This document shows positions 15,363 through 24,696 of a stretch of DNA of 64,000 bases, piece by piece. The notes under the pieces are model-generated. The model saw only the letters and a program-made list of their open reading frames with translations, searched no databases and was not told where the DNA came from. Origin of the DNA: Bacillota bacterium (lineage in GTDB: Bacteria > Bacillota > Sulfobacillia > JACIYH01); the NCBI GenBank assembly GCA_040757085.1, contig JBFLXJ010000028.1, positions 1 to 64,000 on the forward strand, given 5' to 3'. Every line of letters begins with the position of its first letter. The stretch's first letter is position 1. The position numbers and the translations under genes are program-made.

Positions 15363-17738
15363 TCAGGCGGGCCCCATGATGACGCGCACCTGGTGTTCCT
15401 TGCCGTCCTCCAGGGGCGGCAGGAGGTTGGTGGGCAACTCATCACCGTCCAGGTAGACCTTGCGCACGCCGTGGCTGACGTGTCCGGGATTGTCGACTTC
15501 TATGAGGTAGGTGGCACGGCGGAATGACCGGCGCAACTGGAAGCCGTCCCATTCGGGGGGGATGGCAGGATCTATGCGCAGGCCTTCCAGTTCGGGCCGG
15601 GCACCCAGGATGCCCTGGTACCCGGCGATCTGGGCCCAGGCGGCCGTACCGGTAGTCCAGGTGAACTCCCCCCGGCCGAACCAGGGTGAATCCGGGCCGT
15701 GCACGTATTCGGCGTACACGTAGGGTTCTGCCAGGTAGCGGTCCTGGTCCGCAGAGGAGTTCATGAACGAACTCTTGCGGAACCACTCGTAGGCCCGGTC
15801 ACCGCGGCCGATTTTCGCTTCTGCCAGGATGGCCCAGGTGACGGGGTGGTTGAAGATGGCGCCGTTTTCCTTGGTGCCCGGCGCGAACATGGTGATGATG
15901 CCCAGGGACGGGTCGGGTTCCTGGTATGCCGGTAGGAAGAGGGCCGGTCCGTAGGGAGTATCCAGGTGCTTCCAGACGGAATCCATGGCGGTCAGCGCTC
16001 GGTCCGGAGGGGCCAGGTCGCTGAGGACGGCCCAGGTCTGCGCGTTGACGTAGATGCGGCCCCACCGGTTGAGGTGGCTTCCGAATGCCTCCCCCCGGTC
16101 GGTGGTGCCCCGGATGTACCATTGGCCATCCCAGCAGTGCTCGTTCACCAGGCGCGAGACCTCTTCTGCCCGTGCCCGGTACCTCTGTGCCGGCTCACGG
16201 TTCCCCAGGGTGTCCTCGAGCGCAGCCATCTCCCGGAGCATCCACACCAGGAATTCCGCGGTCATGACGCTTTCTCCCCGGCCCTCGATGCCCACCTGGT
16301 CGAGGCCGTCGTTCCAGTCCGCCGCTCCCATCAGGGGTATGCCCCGCGGGCTCACCCGGCCCAGGGTATACTCCAGGGAACGCTGCAGGTGGTCGTGCAC
16401 GGTGCCTTCGCCACCACCGTAAAAGGGCACCACTTCCTGCAGGAAGTCCACGTCGCCCGTCTCCTTCAGGTAGGAGATGACGGCGAGCACCGGCCAGAGG
16501 GCGTCGTCGGAATGCCCCGTACGGGGGCCGGTGTCGGACACGGGGTCCCAGTTGTGCAGGCAACCGCCGTCGGGGAACTGGTGGCGCAACAGTTCGCGCA
16601 GCTTGCGGGCAGCCGCTTCCGGTTCCATGGGCAGGACGCCCAGCAGGTCCTGGCAGCTGTCCCGGAAGCCAATTACGGAGCCGCCCCCGATGTAATAGGA
16701 GACCATGCGGGACCAGTGGAAGGTCACCCACGACTGGTACTTGGACCACACGTTAAGGGCCAGGTCGAAGTTCCGGTCGGGGGTGGTGGCCCAAAGGCGT
16801 CCCACGTAGTCGTCCCAGTAACCGCGCACGTGGGAATACGCGCGCCGTACTTCATCGAGATCCAGGTATTTCCGGGTGAGATGGGTGACGGACCCCCGGT
16901 CGGGGCTGGCTCCGGTCAGGATGACGAAATCACGGGTTTCCCCCGGCTCCAGTCTGAGGGAAGAGTGCAGGCTGGCGATCGCGTCCTGACCGGGTCCCTG
17001 GGAGTTGCTGCAGTGTCCTCTCTCGACGGCCAGCGGGCGTGACAGGTACCGGCCCGGTCCCACGAAGGCGGCCCGCAGGCCGTCGAAGCTGGTGACGGGC
17101 AGGCTGGAGCAGGCGAAAGCCACTGCCGGCCAGGGCAGGTGGGGCTTGGCGGGCCGGGCGCCCACTTCCCACAGCCTGTTTTCGGCCAGGAGGGTGCTGT
17201 CACTCCATTCCACGCGCTTGAACAGGGACGCAAAGGTGCTCTCCAGCAGGTCGTAGGGGAAACTCCCCAGCGCCCATTCCAGGTAAGAGAATACTCCCAG
17301 GTTCCGGGCGTGCGCCGACCGGTTGGCCAGCTTAACCCACCAGATCTCCAGGTCATCCCCGCGGGGGACGAAAAAGGTTACCTGTGCCTCTATCTCCCGG
17401 GCCAGGCAATGGATGTGGGTGTAACCGAGCCCGTGGCGGCACTCCCACCGGTCGTAAGGAGCCTGTACGGGCTGCCAGCCCAGCGACCAGGTTTCCCCGG
17501 TGTCTTCGTCACGCAGGTAAATGTAGCGACCGGGCCTGTCGGAAACCAGCATGTCGGCGGGGTGGGCCCTGGTGATGCGATGGTACCCGGAACTTCCGAA
17601 GAAGGAATAGCCACCACCCGTCTGGGAAATGAGGGCGCAGTAGTGCCCATTGGTGAGGTAATTTGCCCAGGGCCGGGGGGTCTCGGGGCGGGTGATCACG
17701 TACTCCCGGCCATCGGGAGCAAAGTTGCCGTATGGCAC
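15363..17738 (-). CDS. GH94-family glycoside phosphorylase
   Basis: A 791-residue protein with the architecture of cellobiose/chitobiose-type phosphorylases: N-terminal beta-sandwich (YGNFAPDGREYVITRPETPRPW, YSFFGSSGY), helical linker, (alpha/alpha)6 barrel and C-terminal jelly roll. GHSDDALWP and the catalytic-acid region AADWNDGLD (near 471-478) are conserved; the Asp after DWN is the general acid in the family. Such enzymes split a beta-glucoside or similar with phosphate, in the cytoplasm and with no signal peptide, as here. GTG 17738 lies behind GGAGGTG and 3 nt from the BON gene stop. It is the last gene of the leftward operon with a GT4 enzyme. Exact disaccharide unknown. Confidence 0.85.
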   Translation of the reverse strand: MPYGNFAPDGREYVITRPETPRPWANYLTNGHYCALISQTGGGYSFFGSSGYHRITRAHPADMLVSDRPGRYIYLRDEDTGETWSLGWQPVQAPYDRWECRHGLGYTHIHCLAREIEAQVTFFVPRGDDLEIWWVKLANRSAHARNLGVFSYLEWALGSFPYDLLESTFASLFKRVEWSDSTLLAENRLWEVGARPAKPHLPWPAVAFACSSLPVTSFDGLRAAFVGPGRYLSRPLAVERGHCSNSQGPGQDAIASLHSSLRLEPGETRDFVILTGASPDRGSVTHLTRKYLDLDEVRRAYSHVRGYWDDYVGRLWATTPDRNFDLALNVWSKYQSWVTFHWSRMVSYYIGGGSVIGFRDSCQDLLGVLPMEPEAAARKLRELLRHQFPDGGCLHNWDPVSDTGPRTGHSDDALWPVLAVISYLKETGDVDFLQEVVPFYGGGEGTVHDHLQRSLEYTLGRVSPRGIPLMGAADWNDGLDQVGIEGRGESVMTAEFLVWMLREMAALEDTLGNREPAQRYRARAEEVSRLVNEHCWDGQWYIRGTTDRGEAFGSHLNRWGRIYVNAQTWAVLSDLAPPDRALTAMDSVWKHLDTPYGPALFLPAYQEPDPSLGIITMFAPGTKENGAIFNHPVTWAILAEAKIGRGDRAYEWFRKSSFMNSSADQDRYLAEPYVYAEYVHGPDSPWFGRGEFTWTTGTAAWAQIAGYQGILGARPELEGLRIDPAIPPEWDGFQLRRSFRRATYLIEVDNPGHVSHGVRKVYLDGDELPTNLLPPLEDGKEHQVRVIMGPA

Positions 17739-17741
17739 GCC

Positions 17742-18053
17742 TTACACCTCCACGCTGTCTTCATCGTCCCGGGCCATGGTGATGCCGGGGTGGAATACCC
17801 CTTCTGAAGCAGGATAGGAGGCGGCGGGCTCGGCGGCCGGCCTCACCTGCAGTTCGTTAACCACCCTTCTCACCCCGGTCAGCCCCGACACGATGGTTTC
17901 TGCCAGGCGTGCTTCCCGGGCGGAGCCCACCGAGCCCCGCAGGTGCACCACGCCGTCCTGGGCCACGGCCCGGATGGGGGCTGCGGACAACGGCGCTATC
18001 TGCCCCAGCACCTCGTGCACCCTTTGCGCCAGCAAGGCGTCTCTCAGCTTCAC
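17742..18053 (-). CDS. BON-domain protein
   Basis: A 103-residue soluble protein made almost entirely of one BON domain: V-K-L-R-DALL, then AVAQDGVVHLRGSVGSAREARLAETIVSGLTGVRRVVNELQV, the standard beta-alpha-beta pattern with the conserved glycine in the strand turn. BON domains bind membranes or small ligands. GTG 18053 follows GGGGGGTTCTGAA and removes an 11-residue leader with no ribosome site. Its place inside a carbohydrate-enzyme operon is uncommon. Confidence 0.75.
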   Translation of the reverse strand: MKLRDALLAQRVHEVLGQIAPLSAAPIRAVAQDGVVHLRGSVGSAREARLAETIVSGLTGVRRVVNELQVRPAAEPAASYPASEGVFHPGITMARDDEDSVEV

Positions 18054-18152
18054 TTCAGAACCCCCCTTTTCTGCGCGCGGCGGCACCTGCCGGCCGCCGC
18101 GCCTGCTGATCCCAGTTCGGAAAGCCTGTGGCCTTCCCGCAGCGGGAACGGG

Positions 18153-19241
18153 CTATGAGGTTCCCGCGGCCGGGACGGCATCCCGGGCCGCATCCAGTTC
18201 CAGCATCAGGGCCTGCACCCAGAGGTAGGAGAGCAGGGACTCTGCCCCCTGGTTCAGGTTCACCCCGCCGGGCGTGAGGCCGTCGTAGCACCCGCCGGTG
18301 GTAGCGTCCGCCAGGGATACCCCCAGCTCGTTGTGCCCGTGGAACCAGGCTGCTGCCTGGCGGGCCAGTTCTCGATAGCGGGAAGCCCCGGTCACCAGGT
18401 AGGCCTGGATGTTGACCTCGGCCAGGTGAGCGGCGTCCACGGGCTGTTCGTCGAACTCCGCCGGCGTACCCCCGCGGCGATACCAGTGCCGGTTTCCCAC
18501 CAGCTTGGGGTAGCCACGGCGGAAACAGCAGTCGTTGAGGAAGTCCAGGGTTTCCCTGGCCGCCCGCAGGAACTTGCGGCGACCGGTAACCAGGTAGGCG
18601 GCCAGCATGCCCTGGGGGAGAACCCCGTTGCTGTAAGTCATGGTTTCCTCGAACCAGTGCCATCCCGGAGCGGCCGAGGCCCGGTAAGCGGCCAGGAGGT
18701 GGTGCCCGAGCCGGTCGGCGAGGGTCTGGATCCCCGGTTCGGGGGAAGTTTCCTGATACCGCTGCAGGGCGATGAGGGCCAAGGCCTGAGCCCGTGGGGC
18801 ACGCAACCGGCCCACGTGGGGGAGGGCCCGTTCCCAGAGACGCCTGGCCAGGAGATAGCTTCCGCCCGGAGGGTTGCGGTCGTCGCTCGTCATCACCTCT
18901 ACGCAGGCTCCCAGGGCCCGGGCGAAGCAGTCTTCCGATCCTTTTTCGTCCACGAAGCGCCGGGTGTAGTCCATGAAGTTGTGGAACCACCCTCCTGGCA
19001 TCTGGGCATATGCCAGGAAGGCCAGGTAGCGCTGGGCCAGGGGCTGCAGCACGGGATCACCGCGCGTGTTTGGCACTCTCATCAGAAGCGTCAGAGCCCG
19101 GCTGTTGTCGTCCGTTGTGTATCCGCTGGCCAGGTCCGGCAGGGAATAGATGGCGTGCTGGATGAGGGCGGTGCAGTCCGTCAGGCGTTGAAGGTGATCC
19201 CAGCGCAAGGTAGGGGACGGCAAGCTTGCGCACGCGGTCAT
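18153..19241 (-). CDS. (Alpha/alpha) toroid glycosidase-like protein, GT4-associated
   Basis: A 362-residue helical protein. The segment HLQRLTDCTALIQHAIYSLPDLASGYTTDDNSRAL and later WFHNFMDYTRRF and ALGACVEVM match a family that is often fused to, or encoded next to, GT4 glycosyltransferases and whose fold is an (alpha/alpha)6 barrel. Its biochemical role is unproven. ATG 19241 has AAGGAG eight bases upstream, both lying inside the end of the glycosyltransferase gene, so the two frames overlap by 185 nt. Translation is likely coupled. Confidence 0.7.
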   Translation of the reverse strand: MTACASLPSPTLRWDHLQRLTDCTALIQHAIYSLPDLASGYTTDDNSRALTLLMRVPNTRGDPVLQPLAQRYLAFLAYAQMPGGWFHNFMDYTRRFVDEKGSEDCFARALGACVEVMTSDDRNPPGGSYLLARRLWERALPHVGRLRAPRAQALALIALQRYQETSPEPGIQTLADRLGHHLLAAYRASAAPGWHWFEETMTYSNGVLPQGMLAAYLVTGRRKFLRAARETLDFLNDCCFRRGYPKLVGNRHWYRRGGTPAEFDEQPVDAAHLAEVNIQAYLVTGASRYRELARQAAAWFHGHNELGVSLADATTGGCYDGLTPGGVNLNQGAESLLSYLWVQALMLELDAARDAVPAAGTS

Positions 19242-20394
19242 ATCCCTTGCTCCTTCCCGTTAGCTCCCTGAACAGGCTCGCGTAGCGAGCACCCACGCGG
19301 GGCCAGGTCATAGTGATGCCCAAGGTGATGGCCCGTTGCTGCAACTGGCGGCGCAGTCGGAAGGAACCCAGGATGCGGTTGATGGCATGTTCGAGGGCCT
19401 CGGGGTTGCGGAACTCCACCAGCAGGCCCCTGCCGTTGCCCAACAGCTCCCGGGCGTACAGGTAAGGCGTGGAGACGATAGCCTTTCCCAGTCCCAGCGC
19501 GTAGGCCAGGGTGCCCGATACAATCTGGTCGGCGCCCAGATACGGGGTGACGTAGATGTCGGAGGCGAGCAGGTAATCGGTGAGTTCGGCCTCGGTGAGG
19601 TAGGCGTCCACGAAGCGGACGTGGTCGGTCAGCCCAAGTTCCCCTACCACCCCGAGCAAGTGCTCCCGATAGCTTTCCCCGTATAGTTTTCGCACCACGG
19701 GGTGGGTTTGCCCCAGAACCAGGTACAGCACCCGCGGGTGGCGCCTGACGATGCCGGGGAGGGCGTGGAGCATGTATTCGATGCCCTTGCCCGGGTTGAT
19801 GAGGCCGAAGGTGCAGAGCACCTGCCTTCCGGAGAGTCCCAGGCGCCGCCTGATTTCGCGCCGGCTCCAGGCGCGAACGGCGGGGACGCCGTGGGGGATC
19901 ACGTGCACCAGGGAGGGATCGATACCGTACACTTCACCCAGCAACTGGCGGCCGGTGTCGGTCATCACCACCAGGGCCGCAGCCCGGTCGGCCAGCCGGC
20001 GGACGATTTCTCGCTGGCCCGGGAGAGGACGGGACAGCACGGTGTGCAGGGTGACTACCAGGGGCCTCTGCAGGCGATCCACCAGTTCCAGCACCATCTG
20101 GCCGTTTTCGCCTCCGAAGATGCCGTACTCGTGGTGAAGGTTCACCACCGGGCAACCTGCCCGGTTGAGGAAATCGGCCGCCGCCCGGTAGTCGGCCGGG
20201 TAGCCCTGCCTTATCTCCCCGATCACCGGTTCCCCGTAATCGTATGCTCCCGCGTGGTCGCTTACGGCGATAACCTTGCCTTCCCATCCCGCTGCTTGCA
20301 CGCCGGCCATCAGGTTGGAGACGAAGGTGGCGAGGCCGCAACGTCGCGGCGGGAACGTGCTCAGGTAGCACACCAGGGGGCGATTTGCAAACAA
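19057..20394 (-). CDS. GT4-family glycosyltransferase
   Basis: A 445-residue retaining glycosyltransferase. PPRRCGLATFVSNLM at the N-terminus, GLINPGKGIEYMLHALP after about residue 190, and a C-terminal E-x7-E-like donor site around LVEFRNPEALEHAI mark the GT-B fold; NLHHEYGIFGG is typical of the sub-group found with the toroid protein. The last 60 codons are Pro/His/Arg-rich, overlap the next gene out of frame and look unlike the family, suggesting that the original stop was lost or that a fusion was split by a frameshift. TTG 20394 follows GGGAGGG. Acceptor unknown. Confidence 0.8.
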   Translation of the reverse strand: MFANRPLVCYLSTFPPRRCGLATFVSNLMAGVQAAGWEGKVIAVSDHAGAYDYGEPVIGEIRQGYPADYRAAADFLNRAGCPVVNLHHEYGIFGGENGQMVLELVDRLQRPLVVTLHTVLSRPLPGQREIVRRLADRAAALVVMTDTGRQLLGEVYGIDPSLVHVIPHGVPAVRAWSRREIRRRLGLSGRQVLCTFGLINPGKGIEYMLHALPGIVRRHPRVLYLVLGQTHPVVRKLYGESYREHLLGVVGELGLTDHVRFVDAYLTEAELTDYLLASDIYVTPYLGADQIVSGTLAYALGLGKAIVSTPYLYARELLGNGRGLLVEFRNPEALEHAINRILGSFRLRRQLQQRAITLGITMTWPRVGARYASLFRELTGRSKGYDRVRKLAVPYLALGSPSTPDGLHRPHPARHLFPAGPGQRIHNGRQQPGSDASDESAKHAR

Positions 20395-20548
20395 GGATTT
20401 CCCTCCCCCGTCCCGACTGAGGCCACCCTGGTGTAAGGTATCCCGGGTCCGATTTCCCTATCCTGTGGCAACCCCGTTTGCGGGGGAATGTCTTTATTCT
20501 TGCCGGGCAGGAGGAATTGAGGCACGCGTGGAGAATAGGACAAGCGCA

Positions 20549-20573
20549 GTGGGTCAAAGTGGTGAACAGTGGG
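20549..20573 (+). promoter_or_regulatory. MraZ operator: three AGTGG repeats at 10-bp spacing
   Basis: AGTGG occurs at 20549, 20559 and 20569, exactly one helical turn apart, in the context AGTGGGTC-AAAGTGGTGA-ACAGTGGGGA. Firmicutes and Mollicutes MraZ proteins bind three or four AAAGTG(G/T) repeats with this period upstream of mraZ. The last repeat ends 41 bp before the mraZ start. Autoregulation of the dcw cluster is the expected outcome. Confidence 0.7.
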
Positions 20574-20613
20574 GAACGCGGACACGCGGTTCGGAGGGGA
20601 AGGGGGGCGGGGT

Positions 20614-21066
20614 ATGTTTCTCGGACAATACGTTCACAACATGGACGAGAAGGGCCGGGTGGCCATCCCCGCCCGCTTCCGTACCGAACTGGGGGATCGC
20701 ATGGTGGTGACGCGGGGGCTGGACAAGTGCCTGTGGGTGTACCCGTGGGAAACCTGGCGGGCGATCTCGAGCCGCTTCGCCCAGCTTCCCTTCACCCGGG
20801 CGCGTAACCGCAATTTCCAGCGCTACTTCTTCGCGGGAGCCGTCGAGTGTTCACCCGATGCCCAGGGGCGCATCCTGATTTCCCCCGCCCTGCGCACCTA
20901 CGCGGGACTGACCCGGGAGGTGGTGGTGGCGGGGGTTTCCGATCACGTGGAGATATGGGACCGCCAGGGATGGGAGGCGTTCGAAGAACAGGTGAACGCG
21001 GAGTACGAGGAGATAGCGGAGAGCCTGTTCGCTCCCGAGGAACCGGCAGAGGAGGGAGGCCGGTAG
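20614..21066 (+). CDS. mraZ: Transcriptional regulator MraZ
   Basis: A 150-residue protein with two AbrB-like halves: [22 protein letters not shown] and [18 protein letters not shown], each carrying the D-x-x-GR motif. MraZ binds its own operator as a ring-shaped oligomer and represses the division/cell-wall cluster. ATG 20614 follows AGGGGGGCGG; the longer upstream frame covers the operator and is rejected. It overlaps the next gene (TAGTG). Confidence 0.97.
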   Translation: MFLGQYVHNMDEKGRVAIPARFRTELGDRMVVTRGLDKCLWVYPWETWRAISSRFAQLPFTRARNRNFQRYFFAGAVECSPDAQGRILISPALRTYAGLTREVVVAGVSDHVEIWDRQGWEAFEEQVNAEYEEIAESLFAPEEPAEEGGR

Positions 21067-21992
21067 TGCACCGGCCGGTGATGGTGGCCCAGGTTCTGGA
21101 GCTGCTGCAGGTGAAAGAAGGGGGCACGTACGTGGACTGCACCGTAGGCGAGGGCGGTCACGCCCGCGCCATCCTGGAGAAGGCCGGTGGGCGGGGGCGC
21201 CTGCTCGGCCTCGACTGGGATGGGGAAGCCCTCGAGGCGGCGGCCCGGCAGCTGGCTCCCTGGGGGGACGTGGTGCGCCTGCGGCGGGAACCGTTTTCGC
21301 GCCTGGGGTGGGTGGTGGCCGAGGAGAACATCGGTCCCGTGGACGGCGTGCTCTTTGACCTGGGGGTATGTTCGCGGCACCTGGACGATCCCGGGCGGGG
21401 ATTCTCGTACCAGCACCAGGGGCCGCTGGACATGCGCATGGACCGGCGGCAGAGCCTGACTGCAGCGGATCTGGTGAACGGGTTACCCGAGGAGGAACTG
21501 GCCTTCATCATATCCCACTACGGCGAGGAGCGGTGGGCCCGGCGCATAGCCCGGCGTATCGTGGAGACCCGGGCCAGAGCTCCCATCCGCACCACTCTGG
21601 ACCTAGTGGCCATCATCAAGGATGCCATCCCGGCACCGGCGCGGCGGCACGGGGGACATCCCGCCCGCCGCACTTTCCAGGCCCTACGGATAGCCGTTAA
21701 CCGCGAACTCGAGCAACTCGAGCAGGGGCTCGAGCAGGCGGTCGCTGCCTGCCGGCCGGGGGGGCGGGTGTGCGTGATCGCATTTCATTCCCTGGAAGAC
21801 AGGATAGTCAAGCGACGATTCCTTGCCCTGGCACGGGCGGGACGGGGTACGGTGCTCACCCGTCGCCCCCTCGTGCCGGGGCCGGAAGAAGTGGAGGCAA
21901 ACCCCCGCGCGCGCAGTGCCAGGCTGCGGGGGTTCCAGGTTGGGGACGAGGGCGGGCGGCCCGAGCCCGGCAGCGGAGCGACCACCGCATAG
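21066..21992 (+). CDS. rsmH: 16S rRNA (cytosine-1402-N4)-methyltransferase RsmH
   Basis: A 308-residue SAM-dependent methyltransferase (formerly MraW). [27 protein letters not shown] (SAM loop), [21 protein letters not shown] and [15 protein letters not shown] are all diagnostic. It methylates C1402 in the decoding centre of 16S rRNA. GTG 21066 shares its first base with the mraZ stop, indicating translational coupling. A much longer upstream frame exists but is a read-through of mraZ sequence. Confidence 0.96.
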   Translation: MHRPVMVAQVLELLQVKEGGTYVDCTVGEGGHARAILEKAGGRGRLLGLDWDGEALEAAARQLAPWGDVVRLRREPFSRLGWVVAEENIGPVDGVLFDLGVCSRHLDDPGRGFSYQHQGPLDMRMDRRQSLTAADLVNGLPEEELAFIISHYGEERWARRIARRIVETRARAPIRTTLDLVAIIKDAIPAPARRHGGHPARRTFQALRIAVNRELEQLEQGLEQAVAACRPGGRVCVIAFHSLEDRIVKRRFLALARAGRGTVLTRRPLVPGPEEVEANPRARSARLRGFQVGDEGGRPEPGSGATTA

Positions 21993-22014
21993 GGCAAGGA
22001 GGGGAGGAATAGGC

Positions 22015-22602
22015 ATGGTTATGGCCGACGAGGCCTGTACCGGCCGGTGGGTGGGATACGGTCGCCCCCGAGGGCGAGCGGTCAGGGCGGGGTGCGCCAT
22101 CCCGCAGTTCCGACGGGGGGTGCGGGCAGCTACCTCGCTAACGCGGCGGGCGGCGCGGGCCCGCTGCGCTACCCCCCTGGTACGCCGGGCGGCCCGAGCG
22201 CGCGCTGTCGGGCGCGCGCTGGGCTCGGTCTGGGTGCTGGGACCCGCTCTGGTGGGGCTGGTGGGACTGCTTGCGCTGGCCCTGGTGTACCTGCACGTGG
22301 CCTGCCTGGACACCGGACACCGCATCCTGGCCCTCCAGAAGGAAGTGCAAGCCCTCCAGGCGGAGAACGAACGGCTGCAACTGGGGGTGCTGCGACTTAG
22401 TTCCCCGGCCCGGGTGGAGCAGGTGGCCAGGGAGAAACTGGGAATGGTGCCCGTCGAGGTTGCCAGGACCATCCCGGCTCCCGCTTCCGTCCTGGCCGAG
22501 GCGGCCGAGCCCCGGGTGACCGCCTCCTGGCTGGAACAGGTATTCTCCTTCCTGGCGGGCCTGCTACAAGGACAGGGAGTGCTGGCCGGACCCGCCCGCT
22601 AG
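22015..22602 (+). CDS. ftsL: Cell division protein FtsL-like
   Basis: A 195-residue bitopic protein. About 80 Arg/Ala-rich cytoplasmic residues (several RRAARAR-type repeats) precede one membrane helix (LVGLVGLLALALVYLHV, near 80-96). A short coiled coil follows (LQKEVQALQAENERL) and then the conserved P-x-R-V-x-x-x-A-R-E-K-L-G-M segment that defines the FtsL/DivIC group. It bridges FtsQ and FtsI/FtsW at the septum. The basic tail is longer than usual. ATG 22015 sits behind GGAGGGGAGG. Confidence 0.85.
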   Translation: MVMADEACTGRWVGYGRPRGRAVRAGCAIPQFRRGVRAATSLTRRAARARCATPLVRRAARARAVGRALGSVWVLGPALVGLVGLLALALVYLHVACLDTGHRILALQKEVQALQAENERLQLGVLRLSSPARVEQVAREKLGMVPVEVARTIPAPASVLAEAAEPRVTASWLEQVFSFLAGLLQGQGVLAGPAR

Positions 22603-24599
22603 TGGCCGGGAGGGGGCAGAGGGTAGTGTTCAGTCCTCCTCTGAGCCTGCGCAGGCGACTGGTGGTGCTCTTTTTTGCCTTCTTTCTTTGCTTCACCGTA
22701 CTGGTCGGGCGCCTGGGCTGGCTGCAGGTGGTCAAGGGGGAAGAATTGAGGAGCCGTGCCCTCCAGGTGCGGATGAACGACATTCCGGTACAGGCCCGGC
22801 GTGGTCTCATCCTGGACCGGCGGGGGCGGGAACTGGCCATATCGGTAGACGTAAACTCGGTGTACGCCATCCCACCCGAAATCAAAGACGTGGAAAAGAC
22901 CGCCCGTGAACTGTCCCGGGTCCTCGGTATTCCGCCCCAGGATGTCCTGGAAAGGCTGCGGCAACGCGCCTTTTATGTATGGATTAAGCGTCGCATCAGC
23001 GAGGAGGAGGCCACCGCCATCAAGGGGCTCAAGCTGCGCGGTATCGGGCTCACCCAGGAAGCCCAGCGCTTTTACCCTCAGGGGCAACTGGCTGCCCATC
23101 TCCTCGGTATTGTGGGCATAGACAACGTGGGGCTGGAGGGACTGGAACTCATCTACGACGAGGAGTTGCGGGGTAAGCCGGGCCGGGTGGTCGTGGAGGT
23201 GGATGCCCTGGGGCGGGAGATACCCCATTCCCTGCGCCAGTTCGAACCGCCCGTGCCCGGCAACAACCTGGTGCTCAGCATCGACCAGGTGCTCCAGTAC
23301 ATATGCGAACGGGAACTTGAGCGAGCCATGGCCCGCACCGAGGCCAAAGCCGGGGCCGTGGTGATGATGAATCCGGGGAATGGCGAGATCCTGGCCCTGG
23401 CCAGCCGTCCTACTTTTGATCCCGGCCGGTACCAGGACTTCCCCGGCTCGTACCGCCGCAACCCGGTGGTTTCGGACACTATCCCTCCCGGTTCCACCTT
23501 CAAGCCGATCACCGCGGCTGCGGCGCTGGAAACGGGGGTGGTCACTCCCACTTCCGGTTTCTATTGCGGCGGTTCCATCACCGTACCCGGGCACACCTTT
23601 GCCTGCTGGCTGGATGGCGGCCACGGTGCCATTACCTTCGAGGAAGCCGTGGCCCAGAGCTGCAACGTGGCGTTCATCCAGATGGGGCTGAGGGTGGGCG
23701 TGGACGCCTTTTACCGTTACCTGGACGAGTTCGGGTTCACCCAGCCCACGGGGACCGATGCGGGTACGGGGGAGGCACAGGGCCTGCTCTTGCCCAAGCG
23801 GGATTGCAAACCGGTGGACCTGGCGGCCATGGCCTTCGGCCAGACGCTGACCGTCACCCCCCTGCAACTTTGCCGGGCCATCGCCGCCATCGCCAACGGG
23901 GGCGTGATGACCACTCCCCACGTGATGAAGGAAATCCGCACCCCCTCCGGGGAACTGGTGCGGTCCTACGAGGACAAGGGAGTGCGGCGGGTCATCTCCG
24001 AAGAGACAGCTCGCGAACTGGTGCGTGCCATGGAGCTGGTGATGGAAAAGGGAACCGGTAAGTCGGCCCGGATCGCAGGTTACCGGCTGGCAGGAAAGAC
24101 GGGTACGGCGCAGAAGGTGGAGGAGGGCCGCATCGCCTCCGGTAAGTACATCAGTTCCTTCGTGGGGTTCGGGCCCCTGCCCGATCCGCGCCTGCTCACC
24201 CTGGTCGTCCTGGATGAGCCCAAAGGAGAGTATTACGGCAGCCAGGTGGCGGCGCCGGTGTTCAGCGCCATCATGGCTGATGCCTTCCGCTACCTGGAGA
24301 TCCCGCCTGAGGGCACGGTTGCCCCCCCGGCCGTCCGGCAGGGGGGTGCAGGCGCGACCGGCGCGGGATCCCGGGTGACGACGGCGGCTGGGGCCGTGGC
24401 CTCGGGGACGGTGGCGGTACCGGACGTGCGGGGGATGAGTATGCGGGCGGCTGCCTACTGTTTGGAGCAGGCCGGCCTGCGCATGGCGGCGCGGGGGACG
24501 GGTCGGGCCGTGAAACAAGAACCCGCTCCCGGTGCCAGCCTGCCCCGGGGCGGGTTGGTGCGGGTGGAGTTTGCCCCGCCGCCTCCTGCTCCCCCCTAG
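22602..24599 (+). CDS. ftsI: Class B penicillin-binding protein with PASTA domain (FtsI/SpoVD type)
   Basis: A 665-residue septal transpeptidase. One N-terminal membrane helix (about 20-36), the dimerisation domain with RRGLILDRRGRELA, and the transpeptidase domain with S-T-F-K (serine near 298), S-C-N and K-T-G-T (near 499) complete the active-site triad. A single PASTA domain follows from about 605 (VAVPDVRGMSMRAAAYCLEQAGL). Bacillota have division (PbpB) and sporulation (SpoVD) versions of this gene in this position; only one is present here, so the role may be division. GTG 22602 overlaps the ftsL stop. Confidence 0.93.
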   Translation: MAGRGQRVVFSPPLSLRRRLVVLFFAFFLCFTVLVGRLGWLQVVKGEELRSRALQVRMNDIPVQARRGLILDRRGRELAISVDVNSVYAIPPEIKDVEKTARELSRVLGIPPQDVLERLRQRAFYVWIKRRISEEEATAIKGLKLRGIGLTQEAQRFYPQGQLAAHLLGIVGIDNVGLEGLELIYDEELRGKPGRVVVEVDALGREIPHSLRQFEPPVPGNNLVLSIDQVLQYICERELERAMARTEAKAGAVVMMNPGNGEILALASRPTFDPGRYQDFPGSYRRNPVVSDTIPPGSTFKPITAAAALETGVVTPTSGFYCGGSITVPGHTFACWLDGGHGAITFEEAVAQSCNVAFIQMGLRVGVDAFYRYLDEFGFTQPTGTDAGTGEAQGLLLPKRDCKPVDLAAMAFGQTLTVTPLQLCRAIAAIANGGVMTTPHVMKEIRTPSGELVRSYEDKGVRRVISEETARELVRAMELVMEKGTGKSARIAGYRLAGKTGTAQKVEEGRIASGKYISSFVGFGPLPDPRLLTLVVLDEPKGEYYGSQVAAPVFSAIMADAFRYLEIPPEGTVAPPAVRQGGAGATGAGSRVTTAAGAVASGTVAVPDVRGMSMRAAAYCLEQAGLRMAARGTGRAVKQEPAPGASLPRGGLVRVEFAPPPPAPP

Positions 24600-24659
24600 C
24601 TGGTGTCCTCGCCTGCGGCCGGCGAAGCCCGGCTGGCAGTTCCCCGGCGGTGCGCCACG

Positions 24660-24688
24660 TTGTGCCGGTGGCGGGCGTCACATAAAAT
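24660..24688 (+). promoter_or_regulatory. Possible promoter upstream of murE
   Basis: TTGTGC (24660-24665) and TAAAAT (24683-24688) with a 17-bp spacer. If used, transcription starts near 24695, too close for the TTG at 24697 and favouring the ATG at 24745 as the translation start. Confidence 0.45.
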
Positions 24689-24696
24689 GAGCGGGG

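Noticed and set aside
22599-24518. 639-codon minus-strand frame opposite ftsI
   Set aside because: Shadow of the PBP gene; composition bias and no ribosome site.
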